Below are positions 35,107 through 45,542 of a stretch of 64,000 nucleotides of DNA, in pieces. The stretch lies in contig NZ_BAAALH010000002.1 in the NCBI RefSeq assembly GCF_039528175.1, positions 1,860,001 to 1,924,000 of the forward strand, read 5' to 3'. The first letter of the stretch is position 1; the number at the start of each line of letters is the position of its first letter. A program made the position numbers and the translations under genes. The stretch is from Citricoccus alkalitolerans (GTDB lineage Bacteria; Actinomycetota; Actinomycetes; Actinomycetales; Micrococcaceae). The notes beneath the pieces were generated by a model, which did no database searches, was not told the origin of the DNA, and was given only the letters and a program-made list of their open reading frames with translations.

Positions 35107-37293
35107 GTGACCGACCACCCCGATATCGCCACAGACATCCTGGCAGGCCTGGACGCCGAACAGCGCCAGGCCGCGACCACCCTCAACGGACCCCTGTGCA
35201 TCCTGGCCGGGGCCGGCACGGGCAAGACGCGTGCCATCACCCACCGCATCGCCCACGGGGTGCAGACCGGCGTCTTTGACCCTCACCGCACCCTGGCGCT
35301 GACCTTCACGGCCCGTGCCGCCGCCGAGATGCGCACCCGGCTGCGGGACCTCGGCACCCATGGGGTCCAGGCGCGCACCTTCCATTCGGCCGCCCTGCGC
35401 CAGCTGCAGTACTTCTGGCCCCAGGCGGTCGGCGGTGCGGTCCCTGAGCTGGTGGACCACAAGGTCAACATGCTCGCCGAGGCCGCCCGGCGCTTGCGCA
35501 CCACCACGGACCGCGCCGCGCTGCGGGATCTGGCTGGCGAGATTGAGTGGGCCAAGGTCTCCATGCGGACCCCGGACTCGTATGCCGCCGCAGCGGCCGG
35601 TCGGGAGATGCCGACCGGGTGGGACGCCAACGGCGTGGCCCGGCTGTTCCAGGGGTATGAGGACGTCAAGACGGACCGGAATCTGATCGATTTCGAGGAC
35701 GTCCTGCTGATCATGGTGGGCATCCTGGAGACGGAGCCGAAGATCGCCGCCCAGGTGCGGGACCAGTACCGCGTGTTCATCGTGGACGAGTACCAGGACG
35801 TCTCACCCCTGCAGCACCGGTTGCTGGATCTCTGGCTGGGTGGACGGAACGAGCTGTGCGTGGTCGGGGATGCCTCGCAGACCATCTACTCCTTCACCGG
35901 GGCCACCTCTCGCTTCCTGCTCGACTTCCGCCAAGAACACCCCGACGCCACCATGGTCAAGCTCGTCCGGGACTACCGGTCCACCCCCGAGATCGTGGAC
36001 CTCGCCAACCGGCTGTTATCCGAACGCACCCGGCAACGGGTCCCGGTGCCAGGACCGGACGGTGTCCGTGGGCCGATGCCGCGGTGGGCCGAACCCCTGG
36101 AGTTAGTGTCCCAGCGGGATCACGGCCCAGCGCCGGTGTTCGCCGAGTGCTCGGACGATGAGGCCGAGGCCGGTTGGATCGCCGCCCAGGTGAAACAACT
36201 GCTCGACGAGGGCATCCAGGCCGCAGAGATCGCGGTCCTGTTCCGCACGAACGGCCAGTCCCAGGCGTTCGAGTCGGCCTTTGCCGCCGCCGGGATCGGC
36301 TATCAGCTGCGGGGTGGCGAGCGGTTCTTCTCCCGACGCGAGATCCGGGACGGAATCCTGCAGTTGCGGGCCGCGGCACGGTCCGCTCAGGACGTCTCCG
36401 GTGACCAGGTCCCCGGCCGGGTCAGGGATGTCCTGGCGTCCCTGGGGTATACCGAGGCGGCTCCGCAGGCTTCGGGTGCCACGCGCGAGAAATGGGAATC
36501 GCTCAACGCACTGGTCGCCCTGTCCGAGGAACTGGCCACCACCCGTGGTGACCAGTTCACCCTCACCGACCTCGTGACCGAGCTGGACGAGCGGGCGGCC
36601 AGCCAACACGCGCCTACCGTCCAGGGCGTCACGCTGGCCTCACTCCACTCGGCCAAGGGCCTGGAATGGGATGCCGTCTTCCTCGTCGGACTCTCCGAGG
36701 GCCTCATGCCGATCAGCTTCGCGGACACCCAAGAGGATATCGACGAGGAGCGGCGTCTGCTCTACGTGGGCATCACCCGCGCCCGGCTGCGCCTGTTCCT
36801 CACCTGGACCCTCTCCCGCGGCACCAGCGGGCGCTCCACCCGCAAGCCCTCCCGCTTCCTGGACTCACTGGATCCGGAGGCGGACTCCCGGCACGGGGCC
36901 CAGGGCCAAGGGCGACGCCGGCCCGGCACCGCGGGAGCGTCCGGCTCCGGTGGGCGGGGCTCGGGCCGCAAGCGCACCCAGCCGGCTCAGTGCCGCTCCT
37001 GCGGCACGCTGCTGGAGACCGGGGCCGAGCGCAAGACGGGCCGGTGCCTGGACTGCCCGCCAACCTATGACGAGGGATTGTTCGAGAACCTCAAGGCGTG
37101 GCGGCTGTCCACATCCCAGGCAGCCTCCATGCCAGCTTTCGTGGTGTTCACGGATGCCACCCTGGTGGCGATCGCCGAGGCCGCGCCGAAGACCCCGGCC
37201 GAGCTGTTGCGCATCGCCGGCGTCGGCAAGTCCAAGCTGGAGAAGTACGGCGAGGATGTGCTCGAACTCGTCAACGGCACTCCGACGGCCTGA
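35107..37293 (+). CDS. uvrD2: ATP-dependent DNA helicase UvrD2 with Cys cluster and HRDC domain
   Basis: A 728-residue superfamily 1 helicase. LAGAGTGKTRAITHRI is Walker A, VFIVDEYQDVSPLQHRLL Walker B, VVGDASQTIYSFTGA motif III, and LHSAKGLEWDAVFLVGLSEG motif V. After the motor a tetracysteine module (CRSCGTLL and GRCLDCP) and a C-terminal HRDC domain (LKAWRLSTSQAASMPAFVVF) follow, the layout of mycobacterial UvrD2. The GTG start has GGAGGA 4 nt upstream and lies 20 nt from nudC. It acts in replication or repair. Confidence 0.93.
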   Translation: MTDHPDIATDILAGLDAEQRQAATTLNGPLCILAGAGTGKTRAITHRIAHGVQTGVFDPHRTLALTFTARAAAEMRTRLRDLGTHGVQARTFHSAALRQLQYFWPQAVGGAVPELVDHKVNMLAEAARRLRTTTDRAALRDLAGEIEWAKVSMRTPDSYAAAAAGREMPTGWDANGVARLFQGYEDVKTDRNLIDFEDVLLIMVGILETEPKIAAQVRDQYRVFIVDEYQDVSPLQHRLLDLWLGGRNELCVVGDASQTIYSFTGATSRFLLDFRQEHPDATMVKLVRDYRSTPEIVDLANRLLSERTRQRVPVPGPDGVRGPMPRWAEPLELVSQRDHGPAPVFAECSDDEAEAGWIAAQVKQLLDEGIQAAEIAVLFRTNGQSQAFESAFAAAGIGYQLRGGERFFSRREIRDGILQLRAAARSAQDVSGDQVPGRVRDVLASLGYTEAAPQASGATREKWESLNALVALSEELATTRGDQFTLTDLVTELDERAASQHAPTVQGVTLASLHSAKGLEWDAVFLVGLSEGLMPISFADTQEDIDEERRLLYVGITRARLRLFLTWTLSRGTSGRSTRKPSRFLDSLDPEADSRHGAQGQGRRRPGTAGASGSGGRGSGRKRTQPAQCRSCGTLLETGAERKTGRCLDCPPTYDEGLFENLKAWRLSTSQAASMPAFVVFTDATLVAIAEAAPKTPAELLRIAGVGKSKLEKYGEDVLELVNGTPTA

Positions 37294-37338
37294 CGGCCTG
37301 GCGGGCTGGGGACTTGATGGTGTGGAGGCCTGGCAGTG

Positions 37339-38403
37339 TCATCCGGAGGCGGTACATCCGCAGTTCGGGTGGGTGGCCACCGTGAGCGTGTCGACGCGGC
37401 TGCCGTCTCCGTGCACGTGCAGCACCGCACCTGCGGGGGCCGTTCCCGTCTCGGCCCATCTGATCACCTGGCGGGCCGCCAGGGCTCCGGCGGAGGTCGC
37501 CACGGCCACGTCCTCACGGCCGGCCCGATGTTCCAGGAGGGCCGCGGTCCGCCGGATCCGCTCAGGGTCCCCGTCCCGGGCCGCGAGGTCCCAGCACAGG
37601 GGGCACCGCCCCTGACCGGGCACGAACCAGGGGCCGATGAGTGCGTCGTCGTCCCGCATCACCACCGGCAACACCGGATGGTCGGCCGTGCGGGCAAGAG
37701 CAATGTAGTCATAGTCCGCCGCACCTCGGGTGACGCTGATGGTGACGCCTCCCCCGGGTCCCGGGCGTACTGGGGAGGTGAGTGGCAGGACCACGGTGCC
37801 GAGGCCGGCGTCGTCCACGCGCCGTCCCAGGGCGACGGGCCGGCTCCGGCCGAGGTCGGGGGCCAGGTAGGCGGTTCCCAGATCCGCGGCCGTCACCACC
37901 TGGGGATCCCACAAGGCCAGCCGTCCGATGCCGGCGGCGGCCAGAACCCGGGCGATGACGGACCCGGTCCGTCCCAGTCCCAGGACCTGAACCTGAAGGC
38001 CCCGGCGCCGGTCCAGGACCTCGGACATGTGCTCCAGCGCCTCGGTGCCATGGGAACCGTCAGTGCCATCGGTGCCGGTGGGTGCCGCTTCCAAGGCCAG
38101 CGCCAGTGTCAGATCATCGGCGAGCAGATCGCTGGCGTGTCCCGCGCCGGCGCGAGCGTGCGGATCATGCCATCGCAGAAACATCTCCAGGGACGTCTCC
38201 AGTTCCCGGGCATCGGCCGGATCCAGGCCGCAACAGCGGGCGGTGTCCGCCTCCTGTCCGTCAGGAATCCCGTCGACGAGCCGCTGCAGGTACTCGACCG
38301 CGGGCGCGGAGCAGCCGGATAGCTGGGTGGAGCGCGTTCCCGAGCCGATCTGGACGGTGTCCTCAGCGATCTGGAACAACGTGAGCCCGGGATTGAGACG
38401 CAT
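37339..38403 (-). CDS. ThiF/E1-like NAD-binding-fold protein
   Basis: A 354-residue protein. VQVLGLGRTGSVIARVLAAA is a GxGxxG Rossmann signature followed by LALWDPQVVTAADLG, as in ThiF/MoeB adenylating enzymes. CPLCWDL and the C-terminal NCGC are paired-cysteine segments that could bind zinc. The N-terminal 130 residues resemble the leader-binding half of cyclodehydratase-like proteins. ATG 38403 has AGAGGA upstream. No cognate peptide or ubiquitin-like gene is adjacent; similar genes beside uvrD2 are common in Actinobacteria. The role is unknown. Confidence 0.78.
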   Translation of the reverse strand: MRLNPGLTLFQIAEDTVQIGSGTRSTQLSGCSAPAVEYLQRLVDGIPDGQEADTARCCGLDPADARELETSLEMFLRWHDPHARAGAGHASDLLADDLTLALALEAAPTGTDGTDGSHGTEALEHMSEVLDRRRGLQVQVLGLGRTGSVIARVLAAAGIGRLALWDPQVVTAADLGTAYLAPDLGRSRPVALGRRVDDAGLGTVVLPLTSPVRPGPGGGVTISVTRGAADYDYIALARTADHPVLPVVMRDDDALIGPWFVPGQGRCPLCWDLAARDGDPERIRRTAALLEHRAGREDVAVATSAGALAARQVIRWAETGTAPAGAVLHVHGDGSRVDTLTVATHPNCGCTASG

Positions 38404-38607
38404 GGAATCCTCTTTCGTCAGGGATAGGCGGCCACAAGTCGTCGGGCAGCCCTCACGGTGGAAACGGGATGCCCGGCGCTGGCCGGTTCCAGGTCCGGAA
38501 CGGAGCCGCCGTCTCATCGTGACACCAGTGCCGGTCCAGCACGTGAGGTTATCCACAAGTGGGAGTCGATGGCCGTACCAGGGCGGGGGCGACGGCAGAA
38601 TGGAACC

Positions 38608-39294
38608 ATGACGCCCTCACGGCCCGAGGCTCGGCCTTCCACGCGCACCCCGGCACGCACCGCGTCCGGAACCGGTCGTCGTCGTGCGTCCGGGCCCGGC
38701 AGCCCGGGCCGGGAGGTCGAGGAGATGGAGGTGGATGGCACGTTCGTGAGGATCGTGCGGTCCTCGCGACGCACCCGCACCATCTCCGCTGCCTGGCGTG
38801 ATGGCCGGGTCCAGGTCTCGGTGCCGATGGGCCTGAGCGCTGAGGAGGAACGGGACTGGGCGCGCCGAATGCTGAAGAAGGTGGCCTCCCGGCAACCGGC
38901 TGGGCCTGACTCGGACGGGGACCTGCTGGCCCGCGCACGGAAACTGGCCCGCACCTGGCTGGGCGGCGAGGTGAACCCGAGCGAGGTGGTGTGGTCCACC
39001 CGCCAGCAGCGCCGCTGGGGCTCGTGCACACCGACGACGGGCCGCATCCGCATCGCCGCCGAGGTGGCAGGGATGCCCGGGTGGGTGCTCGACGGGGTAC
39101 TCGTGCATGAACTCGTGCACTTGAAACACGGCGACCATTCGGCGGCTTTCCACGCGATGGCGGAACGCTACCCGCGGCAGAAGGAGGCCATGGCCTTCCT
39201 CAATGGCGTCAGCCATGCGACAGGGAGGGGTCTGACAGGGCCGGACGGAGAGCCGGACAGCGGTGAACCGGACGCCGATGACACGGACGACTGA
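38608..39294 (+). CDS. YgjP-like (DUF45/M48-type) metallopeptidase
   Basis: A 228-residue protein with a disordered basic N-terminus (about 50 residues) and a YgjP-like zinc peptidase domain. RRWGSCTPTTGRIRIAAEVA is the family signature, and LVHELVHLKHGDHS contains the HExxH zinc motif with a downstream His. The conserved position between uvrD2-linked genes and the DUF2342 gene matches related genomes. The substrate is unknown. ATG 38608 is chosen because upstream in-frame sequence is unlike coding sequence. Confidence 0.88.
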   Translation: MTPSRPEARPSTRTPARTASGTGRRRASGPGSPGREVEEMEVDGTFVRIVRSSRRTRTISAAWRDGRVQVSVPMGLSAEEERDWARRMLKKVASRQPAGPDSDGDLLARARKLARTWLGGEVNPSEVVWSTRQQRRWGSCTPTTGRIRIAAEVAGMPGWVLDGVLVHELVHLKHGDHSAAFHAMAERYPRQKEAMAFLNGVSHATGRGLTGPDGEPDSGEPDADDTDD

Positions 39295-39362
39295 CTGGTG
39301 CGTTGACCAGCCGGCTGCCTGCTTCGTCCCGGATTGTTCCTTGCTTCTTCCCCGATTGTTCC

Positions 39363-40790
39363 CTACGTCGTATCGTTCCGGGTGGGGCCGTCGCCGTCGT
39401 CGAACCCGCCCTCGAGGAGTTTGCGCAGCTCGTCGTCCAGGCCGGCCGATTCCTGTTCACGGGCCTCGCGCCGTGAGGCGTAGCCGTCCGGGTCGTCCAG
39501 GTCCTCGGCCGTGGGCTGCAGGTCGGGATGGCGCCAGATGGTGTCGCGGTATTCGCGACCGTTGGCCTCGCCGATTTTCTCCCAGAGGGTGGCTGCCTCA
39601 CGCAGCCGGCGTGGACGCAGGTCCAGGCCGACCAGGGTGCCGAAGGCATGCTCCGCAGGGCCACCCGTGGCCCGGCGCCGGTTAATGGTCTCCCGCAGCG
39701 CGTTCGCCGAGTCCAGAGGCTTGGCGGCCTCGGTGACCACCACGTCCACCCAGCCCTCGATCAGCGCGAGGGTCAACTCGAGGCGCTCCAGTGCCGCCTT
39801 CTGCGTCCCGGTGGGCTCGGGGATGAACGACGCCCCGGCGAAGGCCTCCTGCATGGACTCCGGATCGGACGGGTCGATGGACCGGGCCGCCTCCTCGATC
39901 TTGGACATGTCGATGTGCACGCCCGAGGCATACTGCTCGATCGCCGCGTACAGGTCCCGTTCCAGCCAGGGGGAGTGCACGAACAGGCGCATGCGGGCCA
40001 CTTCCCGCAGGGCCAGGTAGATGCGGATCTGATCGTCCGGAACCTCGAGCCCGTCTCCGAACTCCTCGATGTTCACGGGGACCATGGCCAACTGGTGCCC
40101 GGCCACAGGGAAGCCCGAGTCGGTTCCGGAGAGGACCTCCTGGGCGAGGGCGCCGACGGCCTGGCCCAACTGGAGGCCGAACATGGTGCCGCCCATGTTC
40201 TGAAGCATCGGCTGCATCCCGTCCAGCATCCCCTTCATCTCCTCGGGCACCTGGCCCGGCAGCTGGTCCCTCATGGCCCGGGACATGGCCTCGGACATGG
40301 AGATGGCAACGGGCTCGGTGAGTCGCTGCCAGGTGTCCATGGACGCCTCGACCCATTCGGCACGTGACCAGGCCTTGCCGAGCAAGCCGGTGGACTCGAT
40401 CTCGGTGGCACCGTCCAACCAGAGTTCAGCCAGCCGCAGCGCCTCGTCGATCTCACGTCGGGCGAAGGTTCCGACGGTCGGGTCCTGCCCGGCGGCGGCC
40501 TGGCGTGCAGACTGCCGGGCCAGGGTCCAGTTGACCGGGCCGTCCTCAGGCGAGGATTGCATCATGGCCTGGAACTGCTGCATCATCTGGCTCATCATGG
40601 CTGGATCCAGCTGGGAGGGGTCGAACGGAAGGCCCCCGGGGCCATCGGTTCCACCGGCTCCGCCCATCTGTCCGAGGGCACGGCGCAGCTCCTCGGGACC
40701 GGGCCCACCCTCGCCGAACATGCGGCGGAGCATGTCGGACAGCGGGTCTTCGCCGTCGTGGGAACCGGGGCCGTTCGGGGGATTCGTCAT
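39363..40790 (-). CDS. DUF2342 family protein (putative zinc-dependent metalloprotease)
   Basis: A 475-residue protein matching the actinobacterial DUF2342/TIGR03624 family by its Gly/Pro-rich start (DPLSDMLRRMFGEGGPGPEE), the middle IEEFGDGLEVPDDQIRIYLA and the conserved IEGWVDVVVTEAAKPL. Family members are annotated as zinc-dependent metalloproteases, but I do not see a standard HExxH; the corresponding helix reads REVARMRLFVHSPWLE. It is divergent from the PDZ/Lon-like gene, and the two are neighbours in many Actinobacteria. Function is not established. Confidence 0.85.
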   Translation of the reverse strand: MTNPPNGPGSHDGEDPLSDMLRRMFGEGGPGPEELRRALGQMGGAGGTDGPGGLPFDPSQLDPAMMSQMMQQFQAMMQSSPEDGPVNWTLARQSARQAAAGQDPTVGTFARREIDEALRLAELWLDGATEIESTGLLGKAWSRAEWVEASMDTWQRLTEPVAISMSEAMSRAMRDQLPGQVPEEMKGMLDGMQPMLQNMGGTMFGLQLGQAVGALAQEVLSGTDSGFPVAGHQLAMVPVNIEEFGDGLEVPDDQIRIYLALREVARMRLFVHSPWLERDLYAAIEQYASGVHIDMSKIEEAARSIDPSDPESMQEAFAGASFIPEPTGTQKAALERLELTLALIEGWVDVVVTEAAKPLDSANALRETINRRRATGGPAEHAFGTLVGLDLRPRRLREAATLWEKIGEANGREYRDTIWRHPDLQPTAEDLDDPDGYASRREAREQESAGLDDELRKLLEGGFDDGDGPTRNDTT

Positions 40791-41007
40791 GGTCACCAGC
40801 GTATCGGCGAGCCCTGACCGTGTCCGCAGTGAATCCGCCGGTTCACTCTGGGCGCACAGGGGCATTGCGTCCTGCGCCACACTCCGCGCGCAGACCCCCT
40901 AGAATGAAGGAAGACCAGAGCGGCTCGTGCAGCGGGCCGTACGCCTCTGCCCGCGGTTCGGTGGATTCCCACTCCCGGGCAGTTTTCGTGAAGACAGGTG
41001 CCCTGAC

Positions 41008-42189
41008 GTGTCAGAGACCGGACACCCGCCGTCGTCGCCGTCGGCCGTGCCCGGTTCCGTGACCCCGTACGCGGATCTGGCGCCGGCTGACGCGCCCCAC
41101 CTGAGAGACGCCACTGACCTCAAGTCCTGGACGCGTCGCATCCACGCCGGCCGGCGCCGTCGCCGCATCACCGCCGCGGCCGGTGCCGTGGCCGGTCTCC
41201 TGACCCTGACCGCCGTTGCGCTGCCCAGTCCGTTCATCATCGAGTCGCCCGGACCGACCTTCAACACCATCGGTGAGTTCGAGGGTGAGCCGGTGATCAC
41301 CGTCAACGGTGCCGAGACGTACCCGACGGACGGCAACCTGGATCTGACCACGGTGTACGTGTCCGGAGCTCCGACAGGCTGGACGACCTTCCTGGACGTG
41401 ATGCGCAGCTGGGTCAATCCGACGGCCTCCGTCATCCCCCAGGAACTCGTCTACCCCTCCGGGACCACCTCAGAGGAGGTCAACGCCGAGAATTCCGAGG
41501 CCATGGCCACCTCCCAGAGCTGGGCCGTGGCCGCGGCGCTCGAGAATCTGGGCATCGACTACCGCCAGACCCTGTTCGTCGCCGGCTTCACCGAGGACTC
41601 CCAGGCTTCCGATCTGCTGCAGCCGGAGGACCAGCTGATCACCGCGGACGGAATCGAGGTCACCGGAATCGAGGGGCTGAAGAACCGGCTCAACGACTCC
41701 GGCGGTGAACCGGTTGACCTCGGCATCGTCCGGGACGGCCAGGAGCGCACCGTCGAGGTTCCCGTCTACGAGGGAGTCCAGGGGGAGTGGCTGATGGGCG
41801 TCTTTCTGGACTCGGATTTCGAGTTCCCGCTGGACGTGGCGATCACGCTGGAGAACGTCGGCGGTCCGAGCGCTGGGCTGATGTTCGCACTCGGGATCGT
41901 CGATGAGTTGACCCCCGGAGCCATGGCCGGCGGACAGCACTTCGCCGGGACCGGGACGATCGATCCCGATGGGACGGTCGGGGAGATCGGCGGCATCGTG
42001 CAGAAGGTCGCCGGCGCCCAGGCTGGCGGGGCGGGCCATTTCCTGGCTCCGGAGGGCAACTGTGCCGAGCTGGCGGGCAACGTCCCCGAGGGGATCGAGG
42101 TTTACTCGGTGGCGACCCTCGAACAGGCCCGGACCGTGGTCGAGACCGTGGGGAGTGGTGAAACGCCGCAGTTACCGACCTGCGGCTGA
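41008..42189 (+). CDS. PDZ plus Lon-like (S16) membrane-anchored protease
   Basis: A 393-residue protein. A basic cytoplasmic stretch (RRIHAGRRRRRI) precedes one helix (ITAAAGAVAGLLTLTAVALP). A PDZ domain covers about residues 185-275. The C-terminal S16 domain shows LENVGGPSAGLMFALG with the catalytic Ser, and GEIGGIVQKVAGAQAGG with the catalytic Lys. The active domain faces outside the cell. GTG 41008 is the only plausible in-frame start before the helix. It precedes the UPF0182 gene, as in mycobacteria, which suggests shared envelope quality control. Confidence 0.88.
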   Translation: MSETGHPPSSPSAVPGSVTPYADLAPADAPHLRDATDLKSWTRRIHAGRRRRRITAAAGAVAGLLTLTAVALPSPFIIESPGPTFNTIGEFEGEPVITVNGAETYPTDGNLDLTTVYVSGAPTGWTTFLDVMRSWVNPTASVIPQELVYPSGTTSEEVNAENSEAMATSQSWAVAAALENLGIDYRQTLFVAGFTEDSQASDLLQPEDQLITADGIEVTGIEGLKNRLNDSGGEPVDLGIVRDGQERTVEVPVYEGVQGEWLMGVFLDSDFEFPLDVAITLENVGGPSAGLMFALGIVDELTPGAMAGGQHFAGTGTIDPDGTVGEIGGIVQKVAGAQAGGAGHFLAPEGNCAELAGNVPEGIEVYSVATLEQARTVVETVGSGETPQLPTCG

Positions 42190-42349
42190 CCGAGGCGGCG
42201 AAGAACGACGTACGGCGTGCCATGGCGCGGTACAACGCAGGACACAACAGACGTAAGACAAAGCAGAACCAGGGACTTCGGCGGCCACACAGGGCCGCCA
42301 ACGCAGTGCAGGACACGACCGGCGCCAGGGCGCAGATGGGTAAGGACAC

Positions 42350-45300
42350 GTGAGTTTCGGACAAGGGTTTGGCGGTCTCTTCGGAGGACCGGACGATGGA
42401 CGCGGCAACGACCGCGGAACAGGGGGCTCCGGCGGCCTGTTCGGTGGCCCGGGAGGCGGCGGACCGGGGGGTCCCGGTCGTCCCGGTGGCCCGGGGCAAC
42501 CGGCCGACCGCGGCGGTGACTCCACGGGGGGACGCCCAGCCGGCTCCCGCCGCCCCTCAGCGCTGGTGCTCACCATCGTGGTGCTGGCCGTGCTGGTGGT
42601 CGCCTTCATGTTCTTCTCGGGCGTCTATGCCGATGTCCTCTGGTACAACCAGGTGGACTTCTCCGAGGTGTTCTGGACCGAGATCTGGACCCGGGCCGCC
42701 TTGTTCGCGATCGGCGGTGTCTTCATGGGAGCCGCCGTGTGGCTGTCCATGTGGCTGGCGTGGAGGGCACGGCCCCTGAACGTGCAGGGCCAGACCCGCG
42801 ACTCCCTGGCGCAGTATCAGAAGCAGCTTGAGCCCATGCGTCGCCTGGTGTTCATCGGTATCCCCGTGGTGATCGGCTTCTTCGCCGGTTCCGCCGCCAT
42901 GAACGGGTGGCAGGATGTGCTGCTGTTCTTCAACCAGGAGCCCTATGGCCAAGTGGACCCGGAGTTCGGCCTGGACTACATGTTCTTCATGGCGACCCTG
43001 CCCTTCCTTGGCCTGATCGTCGGCTTCCTGGTCTCGGTCGTATTGATCGCCGGCATCGCCGGACTGCTCGTCCACTATCTCTACGGCAGCATCCGGGTTA
43101 AGGAGCAGGGCGGCATCGTCATCGAATCGCCGTCCCGGATCCACCTGGGCATCTTCGTGGCCCTGTTCCTCGTGCTCCAGGCCGGCAACTACTGGCTGGA
43201 CCGATACCGCACCCTGCAGTCGCAGAACGGCAACTGGGCCGGTGCCATGTACACCGACGTCAACGCCGTGATCCCGACCTCGACGATCCTCGCCGTGGCG
43301 GCTGCCCTGGTGGCCATCCTGTTCATCGTCACGGCGATCACCGGCAAGTGGAGGATCTCCCTGGTCGGCGCAGCAGGCCTGGTCATCGCTGCGATCGTGG
43401 CCGGCGCCGCCTACCCGTTCCTCATCCAGGAGTACCAGGTCAAGCCCTCCGAGGTGACGCTGGAACAGGACTACATCAACCGCAACATCGAGCACACACG
43501 CGAGGCCTACGGACTGGCTGACGTCGAGTCCACGCAGTACGCCGGCAGCACGGACGCCGAAGCCGGTTCCCTGTCCGGAGAGGCAGAGAACACGGAGAAC
43601 ATCCGCCTCATGGACCCGAACCTGCTGTCCAGGACATTCGGCCAGCTCCAGCAGTTCCGGCCCTACTATGGCTTCCCGGAGACCCTGCATGTGGACCGCT
43701 ACGAGGTGGATGGCCAGAAGCAGGACACCATCATCTCCGTGCGTGACGTGAACGTGGACCCGACCTCTTCCTGGGTCAACCAGCACATCACCTACACGCA
43801 CGGCTACGGCGTGGTGGCTGCGGACGCCTCCGAGGTCGCCGCCGGCGGGCGCCCGTCCTTCCTGCTCTCCGGCATCCCCTCCTCGGGTGCCCTGGGCAGT
43901 GACGAGACCTACGAGCCGCGCATCTACTTCGGCATGAACTCGCCGAGCTACTCGATCGTGGGCGCCCCGGAAGGGGCCCCCGAGCGTGAACGCGACCGCC
44001 CGCAGGACGCCTCCAGTGACCAGGACACCACCTACACCTTCTCGGGTGAGGGCGGTCCGTCCGTGGGCGGCTTCTTCAACCAGTTGGTCTACGCCATCAA
44101 GTTCGGGTCCACGGAGATCCTGTTGTCGTCGGACGTGAATGACGAGTCCCAGATCCTCTATGACCGGAACCCGTTGGAGCGTGTCCAGAAGGTCGCGCCC
44201 TACCTGACCGTGGATTCCAACGCCTACCCGGCCATCGTGGAAGGCCGCGTGCAATGGATCGTGGAGGGATACACCACCTCGGCCGACTTCCCGTACTCGA
44301 CCGCCCAGCAGTTGGACTCGGCCACCCGCGACGCCCTGAACACGGACGCCGCGTCCAACCTGACCGGTCAGGTCAACTACATCCGCAACTCGGTCAAGGC
44401 CACCGTGGACGCCTATGACGGTACGGTGACCCTCTACGCCTGGGACGAGGAGGATCCGCTGCTGAAGGCCTGGCAGAAGGTCTACCCGAACTCGTTGAAG
44501 CCGTACTCCGAGATGAGTGCCGAGGTCATGGAGCACGTCCGCTACCCGGAGGACATGTTCAAGGTGCAGCGCGAGCTGCTCGGCCGGTACCACGTGACCA
44601 ACCCGGTCGACTTCTACGAGAACAACGACGCCTGGTCCGTCCCGGTCGACCCGACCCAGGACGATCCGACCGTCAAGCAGCCGCCGTACTACATGTCCCT
44701 GCGTATGCCGGGCAAGGACGAGCCGGCCTTCTCGCTGACCAACACGTACATCCCCCAGCTCACCCAGGGGGCGCAGCAGCGCAACGTGCTCTACGGGTTC
44801 CTGTCCGCCAACGGCGACGCGGGAACCGGCGAGGACGGTGTGAAGTCGGAGGACTACGGCCACCTTCAACTGCTCGAACTGCCACGCCAGACGGCGATCC
44901 CCGGCCCCGGCCAGGCGCAGGCGAACTTCGACTCCAACGCCCAGGTCTCGCAGGAGCTGAACCTGTTGCGTCAGGGTGCGTCGGAGGTCATCAACGGCAA
45001 CCTGATCACCTTGCCCGTCGCTGAGGGCATCCTGTATGTCCAACCGGTCTACATCCAGTCCACCGGCCCCACGTCCTACCCGACGCTGCGGAAGGTGCTG
45101 GTCTCCTTCGGTGACGAGGTCGGATTCGCCAACACCCTCGACGAGGCCCTGGATCAGGTGTTCGGCGGCGATTCGGGAGCCTCCACCGCCGACGGTGAGG
45201 ATCCGACGTCCGGTGTGGACGGGGAACCCGGCTCACAGCCGGAGGTTCCCCAGACCGAGAGCGAGCAGGAGAAGCTCGCGCAGGCCCTGGAGGACGCCAA

Positions 45301-45517
45301 CACTGCCATCGCGGCCTCCGAGGCAGCTCTGGCCGAGGGAGACTGGACCGCCTACGGCGAAGCCCAGGCGCAGTTGAACGACGCCCTGTCCCGTGCCACC
45401 GCGGCCGACGACGCGATCCGTGGCGAAACCACGCCCGAGGAAGGTGCGGAGGCACCGGCTGACGGCGAACAGGCTGAGCAGACTGAACCGCCTGCCGAGG
45501 AGGGCACCGAGGGCTGA
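42350..45517 (+). CDS. UPF0182 family membrane protein
   Basis: A 1055-residue protein. The first 60 residues are Gly/Pro-rich. About seven membrane helices follow up to residue 350 (ALVLTIVVLAVLVVAFMFFS, LVFIGIPVVIGFFAGSAAM and others), then a large extracellular domain (HTREAYGL, FGQLQQFRPYYGF, YIRNSVKATVDAYDGTV, MRMPGKDEPAF-like). It ends in a disordered Glu/Ala/Pro tail. The UPF0182/COG1615 family is conserved across Actinobacteria with no settled function. A strong terminator hairpin follows at 45543-45590. Confidence 0.93.
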   Translation: MSFGQGFGGLFGGPDDGRGNDRGTGGSGGLFGGPGGGGPGGPGRPGGPGQPADRGGDSTGGRPAGSRRPSALVLTIVVLAVLVVAFMFFSGVYADVLWYNQVDFSEVFWTEIWTRAALFAIGGVFMGAAVWLSMWLAWRARPLNVQGQTRDSLAQYQKQLEPMRRLVFIGIPVVIGFFAGSAAMNGWQDVLLFFNQEPYGQVDPEFGLDYMFFMATLPFLGLIVGFLVSVVLIAGIAGLLVHYLYGSIRVKEQGGIVIESPSRIHLGIFVALFLVLQAGNYWLDRYRTLQSQNGNWAGAMYTDVNAVIPTSTILAVAAALVAILFIVTAITGKWRISLVGAAGLVIAAIVAGAAYPFLIQEYQVKPSEVTLEQDYINRNIEHTREAYGLADVESTQYAGSTDAEAGSLSGEAENTENIRLMDPNLLSRTFGQLQQFRPYYGFPETLHVDRYEVDGQKQDTIISVRDVNVDPTSSWVNQHITYTHGYGVVAADASEVAAGGRPSFLLSGIPSSGALGSDETYEPRIYFGMNSPSYSIVGAPEGAPERERDRPQDASSDQDTTYTFSGEGGPSVGGFFNQLVYAIKFGSTEILLSSDVNDESQILYDRNPLERVQKVAPYLTVDSNAYPAIVEGRVQWIVEGYTTSADFPYSTAQQLDSATRDALNTDAASNLTGQVNYIRNSVKATVDAYDGTVTLYAWDEEDPLLKAWQKVYPNSLKPYSEMSAEVMEHVRYPEDMFKVQRELLGRYHVTNPVDFYENNDAWSVPVDPTQDDPTVKQPPYYMSLRMPGKDEPAFSLTNTYIPQLTQGAQQRNVLYGFLSANGDAGTGEDGVKSEDYGHLQLLELPRQTAIPGPGQAQANFDSNAQVSQELNLLRQGASEVINGNLITLPVAEGILYVQPVYIQSTGPTSYPTLRKVLVSFGDEVGFANTLDEALDQVFGGDSGASTADGEDPTSGVDGEPGSQPEVPQTESEQEKLAQALEDANTAIAASEAALAEGDWTAYGEAQAQLNDALSRATAADDAIRGETTPEEGAEAPADGEQAEQTEPPAEEGTEG

Positions 45518-45542
45518 TTCCCTCGCACCCGTCTCATCTCAG

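Noticed and set aside
37294..38607. whiB7-like gene beside uvrD2, as in mycobacteria
   Set aside because: The spacers flanking the ThiF-like gene are too short and contain no four-cysteine ORF.
42557..45043. 828-codon minus-strand open frame opposite the UPF0182 gene
   Set aside because: It is a mirror of a conserved plus-strand gene, with no domain and a biased composition.
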